A DNA stretch of 64,000 nt, taken from contig JAAXWL010000003.1 of assembly GCA_013334975.1 (NCBI GenBank), positions 1 to 64,000 of the forward strand, in the 5' to 3' direction. Shown here piece after piece: positions 46,716 through 56,408 of this stretch; within the stretch, counting starts at the first letter, position 1, and each line of letters begins with the position of its first letter. Both the position numbers and the translations under genes were made by a program. This DNA comes from Chlorobiaceae bacterium. GTDB lineage: Bacteria > Bacteroidota > Chlorobiia > Chlorobiales > Chlorobiaceae. Below the pieces are notes generated by a model. The model did no database searches and had not been told where the DNA came from. It was given only the letters and a program-made list of their open reading frames with translations.

Positions 46716-47459
46716 ATGACTCCCAACGAATATCTCCGGCGCATGCCGGAACGGATGCCTTCGTGGCTAGAGCGCTTTAGACCGGGAGATCGATTCGATC
46801 GTGATGCATTTTTTTTATCACGTATTGTTTACTACCCCGGATCCTGGTTTGATGGCCATGCAGTCAAACTGTTTGGTTCATCACATAGCGCCCACTGTTT
46901 TATTTATGTCGATTATGGGTTTTCTCTGAAGAGGGTAAAAGAGGAATTGGCCCATCCTGTCTATAGCTTTCGTGGATATGACATGGTAGCGGTCATCCAG
47001 TTGAGCATGGAAGATCTAACTCCTTCGGGCTGGCTTCCGCATTTTTCTCGGCCGATCAGAGATCCCTTTATGACCGGTTCGATTAAGCCTTTTGGTTTTT
47101 TGTCAGTTCTCGAACGGGATGATTCGCTTGACGACAGTCATGGCCCATGGCGGCTTGCAGTTCTTTTTCTTGGAGCCGACGGTATCGCCACTTATGACGC
47201 GCTGTTCTGCCAAAGAGACGGTACTCCGCCACCATTCGCAATTCTCTTGCAGGATCATGGTTTTGGTGGAAATTATGATCGATTCGGACAAGGTGGCTTT
47301 ATGGAAGACATAGCCATCAAATGCAATGCCCTTCCTCAATTACTCTTTGTCGGCGAAACTACAGGTGAATGGATGGGCTATCATCGTATCGATGGGTTGA
47401 CCCATGAGCGAGGAGGGATGAGCAGTTTTCAACGCAGTTTATTTCAACGTCAAGATTGA
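46716..47459 (+). CDS. hypothetical protein
   Basis: ATG after aaggagc RBS; 247-aa ORF; no family recognised. Confidence 0.6.
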   Translation: MTPNEYLRRMPERMPSWLERFRPGDRFDRDAFFLSRIVYYPGSWFDGHAVKLFGSSHSAHCFIYVDYGFSLKRVKEELAHPVYSFRGYDMVAVIQLSMEDLTPSGWLPHFSRPIRDPFMTGSIKPFGFLSVLERDDSLDDSHGPWRLAVLFLGADGIATYDALFCQRDGTPPPFAILLQDHGFGGNYDRFGQGGFMEDIAIKCNALPQLLFVGETTGEWMGYHRIDGLTHERGGMSSFQRSLFQRQD

Positions 47460-47470
47460 TCATTTTCCCA

Positions 47471-48091
47471 ATGGCAGACCCGAAACACCTAGAAATTATC
47501 AAACAAGGCCCGGAGGCTTGGAACGATTGGTTCGCAAAGCACTCCAACATTACCCCGGACCTCAAAGGCGCGGATTTCAGCGGCATGTCGCTCGTTGAAG
47601 TTCGGCTAAGCGGGGCAAACCTTGCAGGGGCGGTCTTCACGCACGCTGATTTGACTCTCGCCGACCTCAGCATGACCGACCTGTCGAACGCCGACCTCCG
47701 CAGCGCAAGTCTGGTGGCCGCCGACTTTAGGGGCACCAACCTGGCCAGCGCTAACCTAAGGGGAGCCGACCTTCAGACAGCTATCTTCGGTTTTACAGAC
47801 TTGGCTGGTACTGATTTCAGCGATGTATCTTTTGGGCTAACCATGCTGAACTTCACCGACTTCAGTAAAGCCGTTGGGCTTAACACTGTCAAGCACGCCA
47901 AGCCCTCTTCAATCGGGGTCGAGACAATCCTTTGGTCCGAAGGCCACCTCTCTGATGAGTTCCTCCGAGGATGTGGCGTTCCGAAGGGCCTCGTCGAGTT
48001 TTTCAAGAACTGCGCGGCAGCCCCGTCAGGTTACCACGGAACCTTGGGACCGACGACCTTGACAGATCTACGAAACAGCAGCATGAACTGA
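47471..48091 (+). CDS. pentapeptide-repeat protein
   Basis: A(D/N)LxxAxL-type repeats: GANLAGAVFTHADLTLADLSMTDLSNADLRSASLVAADFRGTNLASANLRGADL. Confidence 0.88.
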   Translation: MADPKHLEIIKQGPEAWNDWFAKHSNITPDLKGADFSGMSLVEVRLSGANLAGAVFTHADLTLADLSMTDLSNADLRSASLVAADFRGTNLASANLRGADLQTAIFGFTDLAGTDFSDVSFGLTMLNFTDFSKAVGLNTVKHAKPSSIGVETILWSEGHLSDEFLRGCGVPKGLVEFFKNCAAAPSGYHGTLGPTTLTDLRNSSMN

Positions 48092-48096
48092 GAAAG

Positions 48097-48219
48097 ATAG
48101 CAACTCAAGATGGTCCATTCAATCTGGGTTGGATGTATCATAAAGGTCAGGAAGTAAAAAAATCTTCAGTTGGCAAAAACGTGGCACAAAACAGCATGGA
48201 ACGATGGTCAAGAACGTGA
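48097..48219 (+). pseudogene. Sel1-like repeat remnant
   Basis: DGPFNLGWMYHKGQEVKKSSVGKN. Confidence 0.4.
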
Positions 48220-48326
48220 ATGCCAGTATTATCAGAAAATCAAGACTTAAGAAGTATAAGTTATTGAGAATGTTTGTTTTGTAAGACTTATGCTTATTGG
48301 AATGTATGTAAACTAAAACCGATCAA

Positions 48327-51300
48327 ATGGACGTCTTCGAGTTTAGAAATCGCTTAATAAGCGAGTATGAACAGTTCAGCCGGAGCTTCACCAAACCGGA
48401 TGCAGAGGACATTCAGACATACCTGAATTCCTGCTACGACCAAGGCGTCTTTTGGCCTGCTCCACTCGTCCAGTTGAACCCGAGCTTTGTCCCCGGAGGT
48501 AGCGTAGAGGATTTAGTCAGTAGCGGGGTTCTCCATCGCGAATGTGCCCGGATTTTCAGGGCCGGCAAAAGCGAGAGTGGAATCGGGGTCACCCTCCGAT
48601 TGCACAAGCACCAGGAAGAAGCTATCAGGGCCGCACAACGCAAGCAGAACTATGTGCTGACGACAGGGACCGGTTCAGGAAAGTCGCTCAGCTATTTCAT
48701 CCCGATCGTCGATCATGCGCTTCGTCAGAAGGACTCCGGGGATACTGCCCCACGGGTCAGGGCGATAGTTATTTATCCGATGAATGCTCTTGCTAACAGC
48801 CAGAGAGAAGAATTACATCGTTTTCTGAAATTGGGTTATGAGGGGGGAGATGGACCAGTAACGTTTGCGAGATATACTGGCCAGGAAAGCAGCGAAGAGC
48901 GCGATGCCATTGCAAGGCGTCCACCAGATATCATCCTCACGAACTTCATGATGCTGGAACTCATGATGACTCGACAGGACGAGGTAGACAAAGCGATTGT
49001 CAGGGCTGCAAGGGGGTTGAGGTTCCTGGTATTGGATGAGTTGCATACATACCGCGGGCGTCAGGGGGCTGATGTGGCCATGCTGGCGCGAAGGGTCCGA
49101 GCCGCCCTCAATCCCGAAATGATCTGTATCGGAACATCGGCAACCATGGCGACCGAGGGAACGCCAGAAGAGCGAAATACTGAAGTGGCCAAGGTGGCCA
49201 GCAAGCTTTTCGGCTCCGAAGTCCTTCCTGATAACATTATCACGGAGACACTCCAGCGCTTGACTGAAGACAGTCCTTTGAAAGATCCTGAAGTTCTTTT
49301 GTCTGCTGTTTCTGCCGAACTGCCCTCTCAATCGGATTTTGCATCGCTCCGCTCCCATCCGCTGGCCGTCTGGGTCGAATTGCATCTCGGATTGACCCAG
49401 GAGGCTGGAAAATGGGTCCGTGCCCGACCGAGGACATTAACAGCTGCCGCTATAGAACTCGCAGATGAAACTGGAATAGGGCATGAGCTCTGCCTGACAA
49501 GACTGAAGGACTTCTTGTTGCTGGCGTACCAAACAAAACGCAATGAGTATGATGACCGTAGCCGCCTCTTTGCATTCCGGCTACACCAGTTCATTTCAGG
49601 CGCCGGCGACCTGTTTGCGACTCTCGAGCCCCGTAATCAGCGTTACCTCGACGTGCATGGCCAACAGTTTCAGCCAGGCCATACTGACAAGTGTCTCTTC
49701 AATGCCGTCTTTTGCCGGGAATGTGGCCAGGAGTATTTCCCGGTATGGGCAAGCGGTCCGAAAAATTCACCGGCAATGTTCGAGCCTCGAGACCTCGGCG
49801 ATAGGAATCGTGAACCAAACGACGGCGATGATGTGGTCGTCTTCGGCCTCCTGATGCCAGATAATGAACAGATTTTTGACGTTGAGGATGCCGAACGTTT
49901 CCCCGAAGAGTGGGTTGATTATGCCCGGACCCCTCCTGCACTAAAAAACAATTACCGGAAATACCGTCCCATACCCCTGCAGGTCAGCCCGAACGGGGAT
50001 GTGGTCAACGCAGGAATGCCCGCCCTATTCATTCCCGGCTCATTCCGTTTTTGCCTGAAATGTGGGATCTATCATGACGCGTCTCTTAAGAGTGACATGT
50101 CAAAACTCTCCAGCTTGAGTTATGAGGGGCGAAGCTCCGCTACGACGGTGCTGACATTGGGGGCGATGCGTTACCTGCTGGAAGAGGCTGGAGAACTGGA
50201 TCCTCAGGCCAAGAAACTCCTCGGCTTCACGGACAACCGGCAAGATGCTGCGTTGCAGGCTGGCCACTTCAATGACTTTATCCAGGTGTTGCTGCTTCGC
50301 GGATCCTTGCTTGCCGCGATCGAGCGCCATGGCGAATTGAGCGACGAGGTCCTGGCTCAGTCGATCCAGGAGGTACTGCATTTGGAGAAAACTGATTTCA
50401 TGGCCAATCCGGAGGCGATGTTTCTGGCTGAAAAACAGGCGCAGCGAGCACTGCGTGACATCCTTGGTTATCGGCTTTACTACGACCTGAGGCGTGGGTG
50501 GCGGTTGACCAACCCCAACTTGGAACAACTTGGGCTGGTAAGGATCGATTATCAGGAGCTCGAAGCGATTTGTAATGAATCGTCACTTTGGGCGGATGCC
50601 CCGCCATTGCTTTCAGGGGCTACGCCCGAAGCCAAGCTTGGCATTGCCCACCGATTTCTCGACGTGATGCGGAAGGAGCTGTGCATCAAGGGTCACTACC
50701 TCGACCCAGACCAGCAGGAACAGTTCAAGCTTGCAAGTTTCAGCCATCTTCGTGAGCCGTGGGCCGTTAATGAAGACGAGCGCCTGCAGCCGAGTCGCTA
50801 CCTTATCCTGGGCTCAAGGCCTCCTGAACTCAACCGTCAGGATGACCGTGCTGCTTACCTGTCCTATCGTTCTCGTTTTTCTCGCGAGATACGCGTCATG
50901 GGCCTTTGGGGGGCTGATGCCGCAAGCCGATGGCCGACAAAATTCAATGAGGAGTATTTCAATTCGATCGTCACCGCCCTGCTTGAAGGACTGACAAAAG
51001 GCGGAATCATCCACCCTCTCGAAACTCGCGCTAACGTTCTTGCCTACCAGATCACCGCATCAGCTCTCATCTGGCGTCCTATCATAGGCGAACAGAAAGT
51101 TGCGAATACGACCTTGAGTTATAACCAGTTCTTCCGGGAGCTTTATCTGAACATTGCGAAAGCACTGAATGGAAACTCACGGATTCTGCAGTCGCTGGAA
51201 GCTCGGGAACATACGGCCCAGGTCGATTCTGAAGACCGGGAGAAACGGGAGAAGCGTTTCAGGTCTGCAGAACTGCCAATTCTTTTCTGTTCACCGACCA

Positions 51301-53552
51301 TGGAACTTGGCGTGGATATCGCCGATCTGAACACGGTATACATGCGCAATGCTCCGCCAACTCCTGCGAATTATGCACAGCGAAGTGGTCGTGCAGGAAG
51401 AAGCGGTCAACCCGCCCTGGTGTTTACTTACTGCGCAGCAAAGAGCCCGCATGACCAGTACTACTTCGCCGACCCGGCCCGGATGGTTGCGGGAAGCGTG
51501 ACCCCACCCCTCATTGATCTTGCGAACGAGGATCTGGTCCGTAGCCATCTTCATGCCGTCTGGCTTGCCGAAACGGGGCAGAAGCTGTCAAGTTCGGTCA
51601 ACTCGCTATTGAAAATGGATGACCCCCAGCAGCCCCTACTGGAAGAACTCGCATCCCAAATGGACCGCCCAGAGGCACGTGATCGTACCGGCAGCGTTTT
51701 TTCGATTGTGCAGAGTATGCTCGCCAACGAACTGACGCCCGAGCAGGCCCACTGGTTTAGCCACGGATGGGCTGATCGAATGATCGTACAGGCGTACCGG
51801 CAGTTTGACCTCGCTTTTGACCGATGGAGGGATCTGTACCGGGCAACGATGCGGCAAATGGAAGCGGCCCACGCAGTAAGAATGAATGCAGCTGCCAGCC
51901 AGAAAGAACGCAGCGAAGCAGATCGGCGGTATATGGAGGCAAAGACACAGCAGGATCTCCTGCTCCAGGCTACTTCAAAAATGGAGTCGGATTTCTATAC
52001 CTACCGTTACCTCGCGAGCCAAGGGTTCCTTCCTGGTTACAATTTCCCGCGGCTGCCATTAATGGCGTTCATCCCGGCCAGGAGGGAGAAGGTCGGCAAG
52101 AACTCTTTCCTCAGCCGGCCACGGTTCCTCGGCCTTTCGGAATTCGGGCCGCGAAGCATTATTTACCATGAAGGCAACGAGTACCGGGTGCGCAAGGTGC
52201 TCCTCGGAATCCGCGACAATGCTGGCGGCGATGCTGTTGGCACACAACTGCCCCTGCGGTTGGTGCGGATGTGCCCAGCTTGCGGCTATGGGCATTTCGG
52301 TGAGCAACTTCAGATGGAGCGCTGTGTGGCATGTGATACAATATTGGAGGGTGGCCTGACACTGCCATCACTGTACCGGATTGAAAACGTGAGTACCCGA
52401 CGAGCCTACCGGATCACATCCGATGAAGAAGAGCGTGTCCGGCAAGGCTACGAGTTGCTGACCACGCTACAGTATGCGCAGGAGAACGGTGTGCTTCAGG
52501 TGGTAAAAACCCGTTTCGAGCTCGACGGGGAGCTATTGGCTACCGTTCATTATGGACCGGCAGCAACGGTTTGGCGTATGAATCTCGGATGGAAACGCAG
52601 GAAAGAAAAATCGATCTACGGTTTCAATATCGACACCACGACAGGCATATGGGCAAAGGATGCCCAGGCTCCTGAGGAGGATGAAGAGCAGGAGGCTGGC
52701 GCATCGGTGCAGCGGATCGTTCCTTTCGTTGAGGACCGCCGGAACGTGCTGATCTTTTATCCTGCCCCTGAGCTTGACGAAGAGGCGATGGTGACACTTC
52801 AGTACATGCTCAAAAGGGGAATCGAAGCGGAGTACCAACTCGAAGAGGTTGAGCTCGCTGCGGAGCCAATGCCTAGGAGAGAGCAACGGACCGCAATTCT
52901 GCTCTATGAGTCTGCCGAAGGTGGCGCGGGCGTACTGACCCGCATTGCGAGTGATCCGCATTCGCTGGCGCGTGTCGCAATAAGGGCGCTGAAGGTCGCT
53001 CATTACCGAACGGAAGATAAAGAGTGGAGTATCGACCGGCTGATTGATACCGGCAGTGAATGCGAGGCCGGGTGTTACAAGTGCCTGTTGTCATACAGCA
53101 ACCAGCCAGACCACAAGCTGATCCAACGAAAAAACAGCACGGTACTTGACCTCTTGTGCCGTCTGGCTTCTGCGGATGCAGAACGAGGAACTGCAGGGCG
53201 GAGCGCAGACGAACAGTATGCCGAACTTATGCGTCTTTCGGGTAGCAGCCTGGAACAGGTATGGCTAGAGACCGTCAAGCGCACAGGATATCGACTACCG
53301 GACCGGGCGCAGTTCTCGATGCCCGAATTTGGGGTGAGGCCCGATTTTGGATATGATGGCGACTCTCCCGCACTGATTTTCATCGACGGGCCACACCATG
53401 AGCACGATCGACAGATGCAGATTGACGATACAAAGCGGCGCAGTCTGCGTGACGCAGGCTACGAAGTAGTAATCTTTACCCGTGATCGTGAAGCATGGCC
53501 GTCGAAGTTTAGCAACTATCCTGACATTTTCGGACAAGGAACGAACGTATGA
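48327..53552 (+). CDS. DEAD/DEAH helicase with DUF1998-like C-terminus and terminal nuclease-like segment (DISARM DrmA/DrmB-like)
   Basis: VLTTGTGSGKSLSYFIP, VLDELHTYRGRQGADVAML, SPTMELGVDIADLNTVYMRNAPPTPANYAQRSGRAGRSGQ; CPACGYGHFGEQLQMERCVAC; SECEAGCYKCLLSYSNQPDH; terminal FIDGPHHEHDRQMQIDDTKRRSLRDAGYEVVIFTR. Confidence 0.8.
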   Translation: MDVFEFRNRLISEYEQFSRSFTKPDAEDIQTYLNSCYDQGVFWPAPLVQLNPSFVPGGSVEDLVSSGVLHRECARIFRAGKSESGIGVTLRLHKHQEEAIRAAQRKQNYVLTTGTGSGKSLSYFIPIVDHALRQKDSGDTAPRVRAIVIYPMNALANSQREELHRFLKLGYEGGDGPVTFARYTGQESSEERDAIARRPPDIILTNFMMLELMMTRQDEVDKAIVRAARGLRFLVLDELHTYRGRQGADVAMLARRVRAALNPEMICIGTSATMATEGTPEERNTEVAKVASKLFGSEVLPDNIITETLQRLTEDSPLKDPEVLLSAVSAELPSQSDFASLRSHPLAVWVELHLGLTQEAGKWVRARPRTLTAAAIELADETGIGHELCLTRLKDFLLLAYQTKRNEYDDRSRLFAFRLHQFISGAGDLFATLEPRNQRYLDVHGQQFQPGHTDKCLFNAVFCRECGQEYFPVWASGPKNSPAMFEPRDLGDRNREPNDGDDVVVFGLLMPDNEQIFDVEDAERFPEEWVDYARTPPALKNNYRKYRPIPLQVSPNGDVVNAGMPALFIPGSFRFCLKCGIYHDASLKSDMSKLSSLSYEGRSSATTVLTLGAMRYLLEEAGELDPQAKKLLGFTDNRQDAALQAGHFNDFIQVLLLRGSLLAAIERHGELSDEVLAQSIQEVLHLEKTDFMANPEAMFLAEKQAQRALRDILGYRLYYDLRRGWRLTNPNLEQLGLVRIDYQELEAICNESSLWADAPPLLSGATPEAKLGIAHRFLDVMRKELCIKGHYLDPDQQEQFKLASFSHLREPWAVNEDERLQPSRYLILGSRPPELNRQDDRAAYLSYRSRFSREIRVMGLWGADAASRWPTKFNEEYFNSIVTALLEGLTKGGIIHPLETRANVLAYQITASALIWRPIIGEQKVANTTLSYNQFFRELYLNIAKALNGNSRILQSLEAREHTAQVDSEDREKREKRFRSAELPILFCSPTMELGVDIADLNTVYMRNAPPTPANYAQRSGRAGRSGQPALVFTYCAAKSPHDQYYFADPARMVAGSVTPPLIDLANEDLVRSHLHAVWLAETGQKLSSSVNSLLKMDDPQQPLLEELASQMDRPEARDRTGSVFSIVQSMLANELTPEQAHWFSHGWADRMIVQAYRQFDLAFDRWRDLYRATMRQMEAAHAVRMNAAASQKERSEADRRYMEAKTQQDLLLQATSKMESDFYTYRYLASQGFLPGYNFPRLPLMAFIPARREKVGKNSFLSRPRFLGLSEFGPRSIIYHEGNEYRVRKVLLGIRDNAGGDAVGTQLPLRLVRMCPACGYGHFGEQLQMERCVACDTILEGGLTLPSLYRIENVSTRRAYRITSDEEERVRQGYELLTTLQYAQENGVLQVVKTRFELDGELLATVHYGPAATVWRMNLGWKRRKEKSIYGFNIDTTTGIWAKDAQAPEEDEEQEAGASVQRIVPFVEDRRNVLIFYPAPELDEEAMVTLQYMLKRGIEAEYQLEEVELAAEPMPRREQRTAILLYESAEGGAGVLTRIASDPHSLARVAIRALKVAHYRTEDKEWSIDRLIDTGSECEAGCYKCLLSYSNQPDHKLIQRKNSTVLDLLCRLASADAERGTAGRSADEQYAELMRLSGSSLEQVWLETVKRTGYRLPDRAQFSMPEFGVRPDFGYDGDSPALIFIDGPHHEHDRQMQIDDTKRRSLRDAGYEVVIFTRDREAWPSKFSNYPDIFGQGTNV

Positions 53553-56380
53553 GCATGATCTATCAGCCGGGAAGCCTGGTTAAGGCAAGAGGACGAGAGT
53601 GGATCGTCCTTCCGGAATCTTCAGAGCAAATCCTGCACCTTCGTCCTCCAGGATCGGGGGATGATGACGTCGCTTTGATCTATCTACCTCTGGAATCAAC
53701 TCCGGTAACATCGGCGACGTTTGATCCGCCACTCGTCCAGCACGCTGGCACTCAAGCCGCCGGATTGATTCTTCGCGATGCCATTAGGTTGGCTTTCCGT
53801 TCAGGGGCAGGCCCGTTCCGCAGCTTTGGCAGCCTGGCATTCGGGCCGAGGGCCTACCAATTGGTTCCGCTGCTGATGGCGCTGAAGATGGATACGGTCC
53901 GGTTGCTGATTGCTGACGACGTCGGTATCGGCAAAACGATCGAAGCGGGTATGATCGTCCGTGAACTCATGGATCGAGGAGAAGTGACTGGGTTCACCGT
54001 GCTCTGTCCGCCCCACCTTTGCGACCAGTGGCAGGACGAACTCCGTGAGAAATTCAATATCCCGTCTGTCGTCGTCACGAGCGGTTCTGCATCAAGCCTT
54101 GAACGCGGCCTGCCTGCGGGGACATCGTTGTTTGATACCTATCCGGTGACCGTTGTAAGCCTCGATTACGTCAAGCAGGATCGCCGACGCGACGAGTTCC
54201 TCCGGGCCTGCCCAAAACTGGTGATCGTGGACGAAGCACACACCTGTGTCCAGGCCGGCACCGCCGCCAGGCACCAGCGCTACCAGGTGCTGAAAGGTCT
54301 CGCAACAACAGAGGATCGCCATATACTGTTGCTTACCGCAACACCTCACAGTGGCGACGAAGAGGCCTTCTATAACATGCTCGGCCTGCTGCGGCCCGAT
54401 TACGGTAGGTTGCGCGACATGGAGGCAACAAGCCGAGACAGGGTGCGCGAGCAACTTGCCAATCAGTTCGTCCAGCGTCGCCGGGCCGATATCGCAGAAT
54501 GGCATGACTCATCGGTCTTTCCTGACCGGCTGAGCCGTGAGGCCACGTATAAGCTCAGCGGAGAATGGGGCGAACTGTTCAACGACGTGCTCGATTATGC
54601 TCGCCGCCTGGTCGAGTCGTCAAAAGGTGACTCGCTGCTCAAGCAGCGTATGAACTGGTGGAGTGCCCTCGCGCTTCTGCGGTGCATCAGCTCCAGCCCG
54701 GCTGCGGCAGCAACCGCTCTTCGAACGAGGATGGGGGTGTTGACCGATGCCAGTGAACAGGTACAGATTGAGGAACTGGATCGCACTGGAGAAGAGACGG
54801 TCTACGATGGCGATACGGAAGGTGACCTTTCGATTGATGATAGCCAGCCGGCAGCCCAGTCGGCAGGCATTTCTGACAATACTGATTCCCGGGAACTTGC
54901 TGTGTTCCTCATGCGTGCAGACGCCTTACGGGGCCCGGAACGGGACGGGAAGCTGAAAGTATTGTTGGCTCAGATCGACGAGCTTCTTGATGCGAAGCAC
55001 AACCCGGTGGTGTTTTGCCGCTACATCCAGACCGCCCATTACGCAGGCGAATACCTCCGCCAAAAACTCGAGCGTCAGGGTGTGACGGTAGCGGTAGTCA
55101 CCAGCGAATTCACACCGGCAGAACGTGCGGTGAAGGTAGCCAGCCTTGGCGATGCCGAACGACGGGTGCTGGTAGCTACGGACTGCCTGTCTGAAGGTAT
55201 CAATCTGCAATCCCTGTTCGATGCGGTACTGCATTACGATCTCTCCTGGAACCCGACGCGCCATGAGCAACGGGAGGGCCGGGTTGACAGGTTCGGGCAG
55301 AACGCTAAGGTTGTCAGGATGGTCATGCTCTATGGAGAAAACAACCCTGTTGATGGCGCGGTACTTCAGGTCATTCTCAGGAAAGCAGAGCGCATCAGGA
55401 AAGAACTCGGCGTTTCGGTGCCGATGCCCGACAACTCCAGCAAGGTGATGCAGGCGGTTATGGAAAGCGTATTGCTGCGTCGGGGAAATGCACATCAACA
55501 AGGCTCCCTGTTCGATTTCAGCGATGTTGAGGAAAGCGTAGGCAAGGAGTGGGAAAGCGCTAAAGAAAAGGCGGCACAGAGCCGCACCATATTCGCGCAG
55601 CGTAGGCTCAAGCCGGAACAGGTCTTGCCGGAATGGGAGAAAGCAATTGCTGCCCTCGGAAGCCAGGACGATGTGGCGAGATTTATCCGGAATGCTGCTG
55701 AACGGCTTGGGGCACCGATCGAACCTGGCCGGACACATTCAACGCTGCCGTTGCGGCATCTTCCAAAACCGTTGCTGCACCGGCTTGACGGGGCCGGTAT
55801 TAGCGGAAACTCCCTGAAGGTTGAGTTCACCAGGCCGACGGATCCAAAGCATGTGCATCGGAGCCATCCACTGGTCACCTCGATAGCCGCCTATCTTGCT
55901 GAACGAGCCCTTGACGGTGCTGATCCAGAGCTTGTGGCAAGGTGTGGCGCAATTTTTACCCAGGAGGTCTCAAGCCGAACGGTGGTAGCCCTGCTCAGGC
56001 TTCGTTCGCAATTGACAACCACGTATCGGTCAACCAAAAGGATTACGCTTTCCGAAGAGGCGCTTGTTGTAGCCTTGAGTGGCTCCCATGACCTGAAAAT
56101 ACTGAATGACACCGACGCAGCGGCGCTAATGGCTGCCGTTCCGGCGCGAAACATGGACCCCTCACGTCGTAACCGTGAGATTTCCGACGCGTTGAGTGAG
56201 CTACCCCTGGCTGAATCCGCATTGAATGCCCTGGCCCGAAAACGTGCTGACGAGCTGTTGCAGGATCATCGTCGGGTTCGTGAAGCATCGGAAAGCAGGT
56301 TCCTGCGGTATGAGGTGACGCCCTGCCTGCCGGTGGACGTCCTTGGATTGTACGTGCTGCTTCCCGCGCCAAAATTCTGA
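53549..56380 (+). CDS. SNF2-like helicase (DISARM DrmD-like)
   Basis: IADDVGIGKTIEAGMIVRELMDRG, VIVDEAHTC, LLTATPHSGDEEAF, ATDCLSEGINLQ, RHEQREGRVDRFGQ. Confidence 0.85.
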   Translation: MSMIYQPGSLVKARGREWIVLPESSEQILHLRPPGSGDDDVALIYLPLESTPVTSATFDPPLVQHAGTQAAGLILRDAIRLAFRSGAGPFRSFGSLAFGPRAYQLVPLLMALKMDTVRLLIADDVGIGKTIEAGMIVRELMDRGEVTGFTVLCPPHLCDQWQDELREKFNIPSVVVTSGSASSLERGLPAGTSLFDTYPVTVVSLDYVKQDRRRDEFLRACPKLVIVDEAHTCVQAGTAARHQRYQVLKGLATTEDRHILLLTATPHSGDEEAFYNMLGLLRPDYGRLRDMEATSRDRVREQLANQFVQRRRADIAEWHDSSVFPDRLSREATYKLSGEWGELFNDVLDYARRLVESSKGDSLLKQRMNWWSALALLRCISSSPAAAATALRTRMGVLTDASEQVQIEELDRTGEETVYDGDTEGDLSIDDSQPAAQSAGISDNTDSRELAVFLMRADALRGPERDGKLKVLLAQIDELLDAKHNPVVFCRYIQTAHYAGEYLRQKLERQGVTVAVVTSEFTPAERAVKVASLGDAERRVLVATDCLSEGINLQSLFDAVLHYDLSWNPTRHEQREGRVDRFGQNAKVVRMVMLYGENNPVDGAVLQVILRKAERIRKELGVSVPMPDNSSKVMQAVMESVLLRRGNAHQQGSLFDFSDVEESVGKEWESAKEKAAQSRTIFAQRRLKPEQVLPEWEKAIAALGSQDDVARFIRNAAERLGAPIEPGRTHSTLPLRHLPKPLLHRLDGAGISGNSLKVEFTRPTDPKHVHRSHPLVTSIAAYLAERALDGADPELVARCGAIFTQEVSSRTVVALLRLRSQLTTTYRSTKRITLSEEALVVALSGSHDLKILNDTDAAALMAAVPARNMDPSRRNREISDALSELPLAESALNALARKRADELLQDHRRVREASESRFLRYEVTPCLPVDVLGLYVLLPAPKF

Positions 56381-56408
56381 GTAACGAGGTCATCGAAACA
56401 TAGACACC

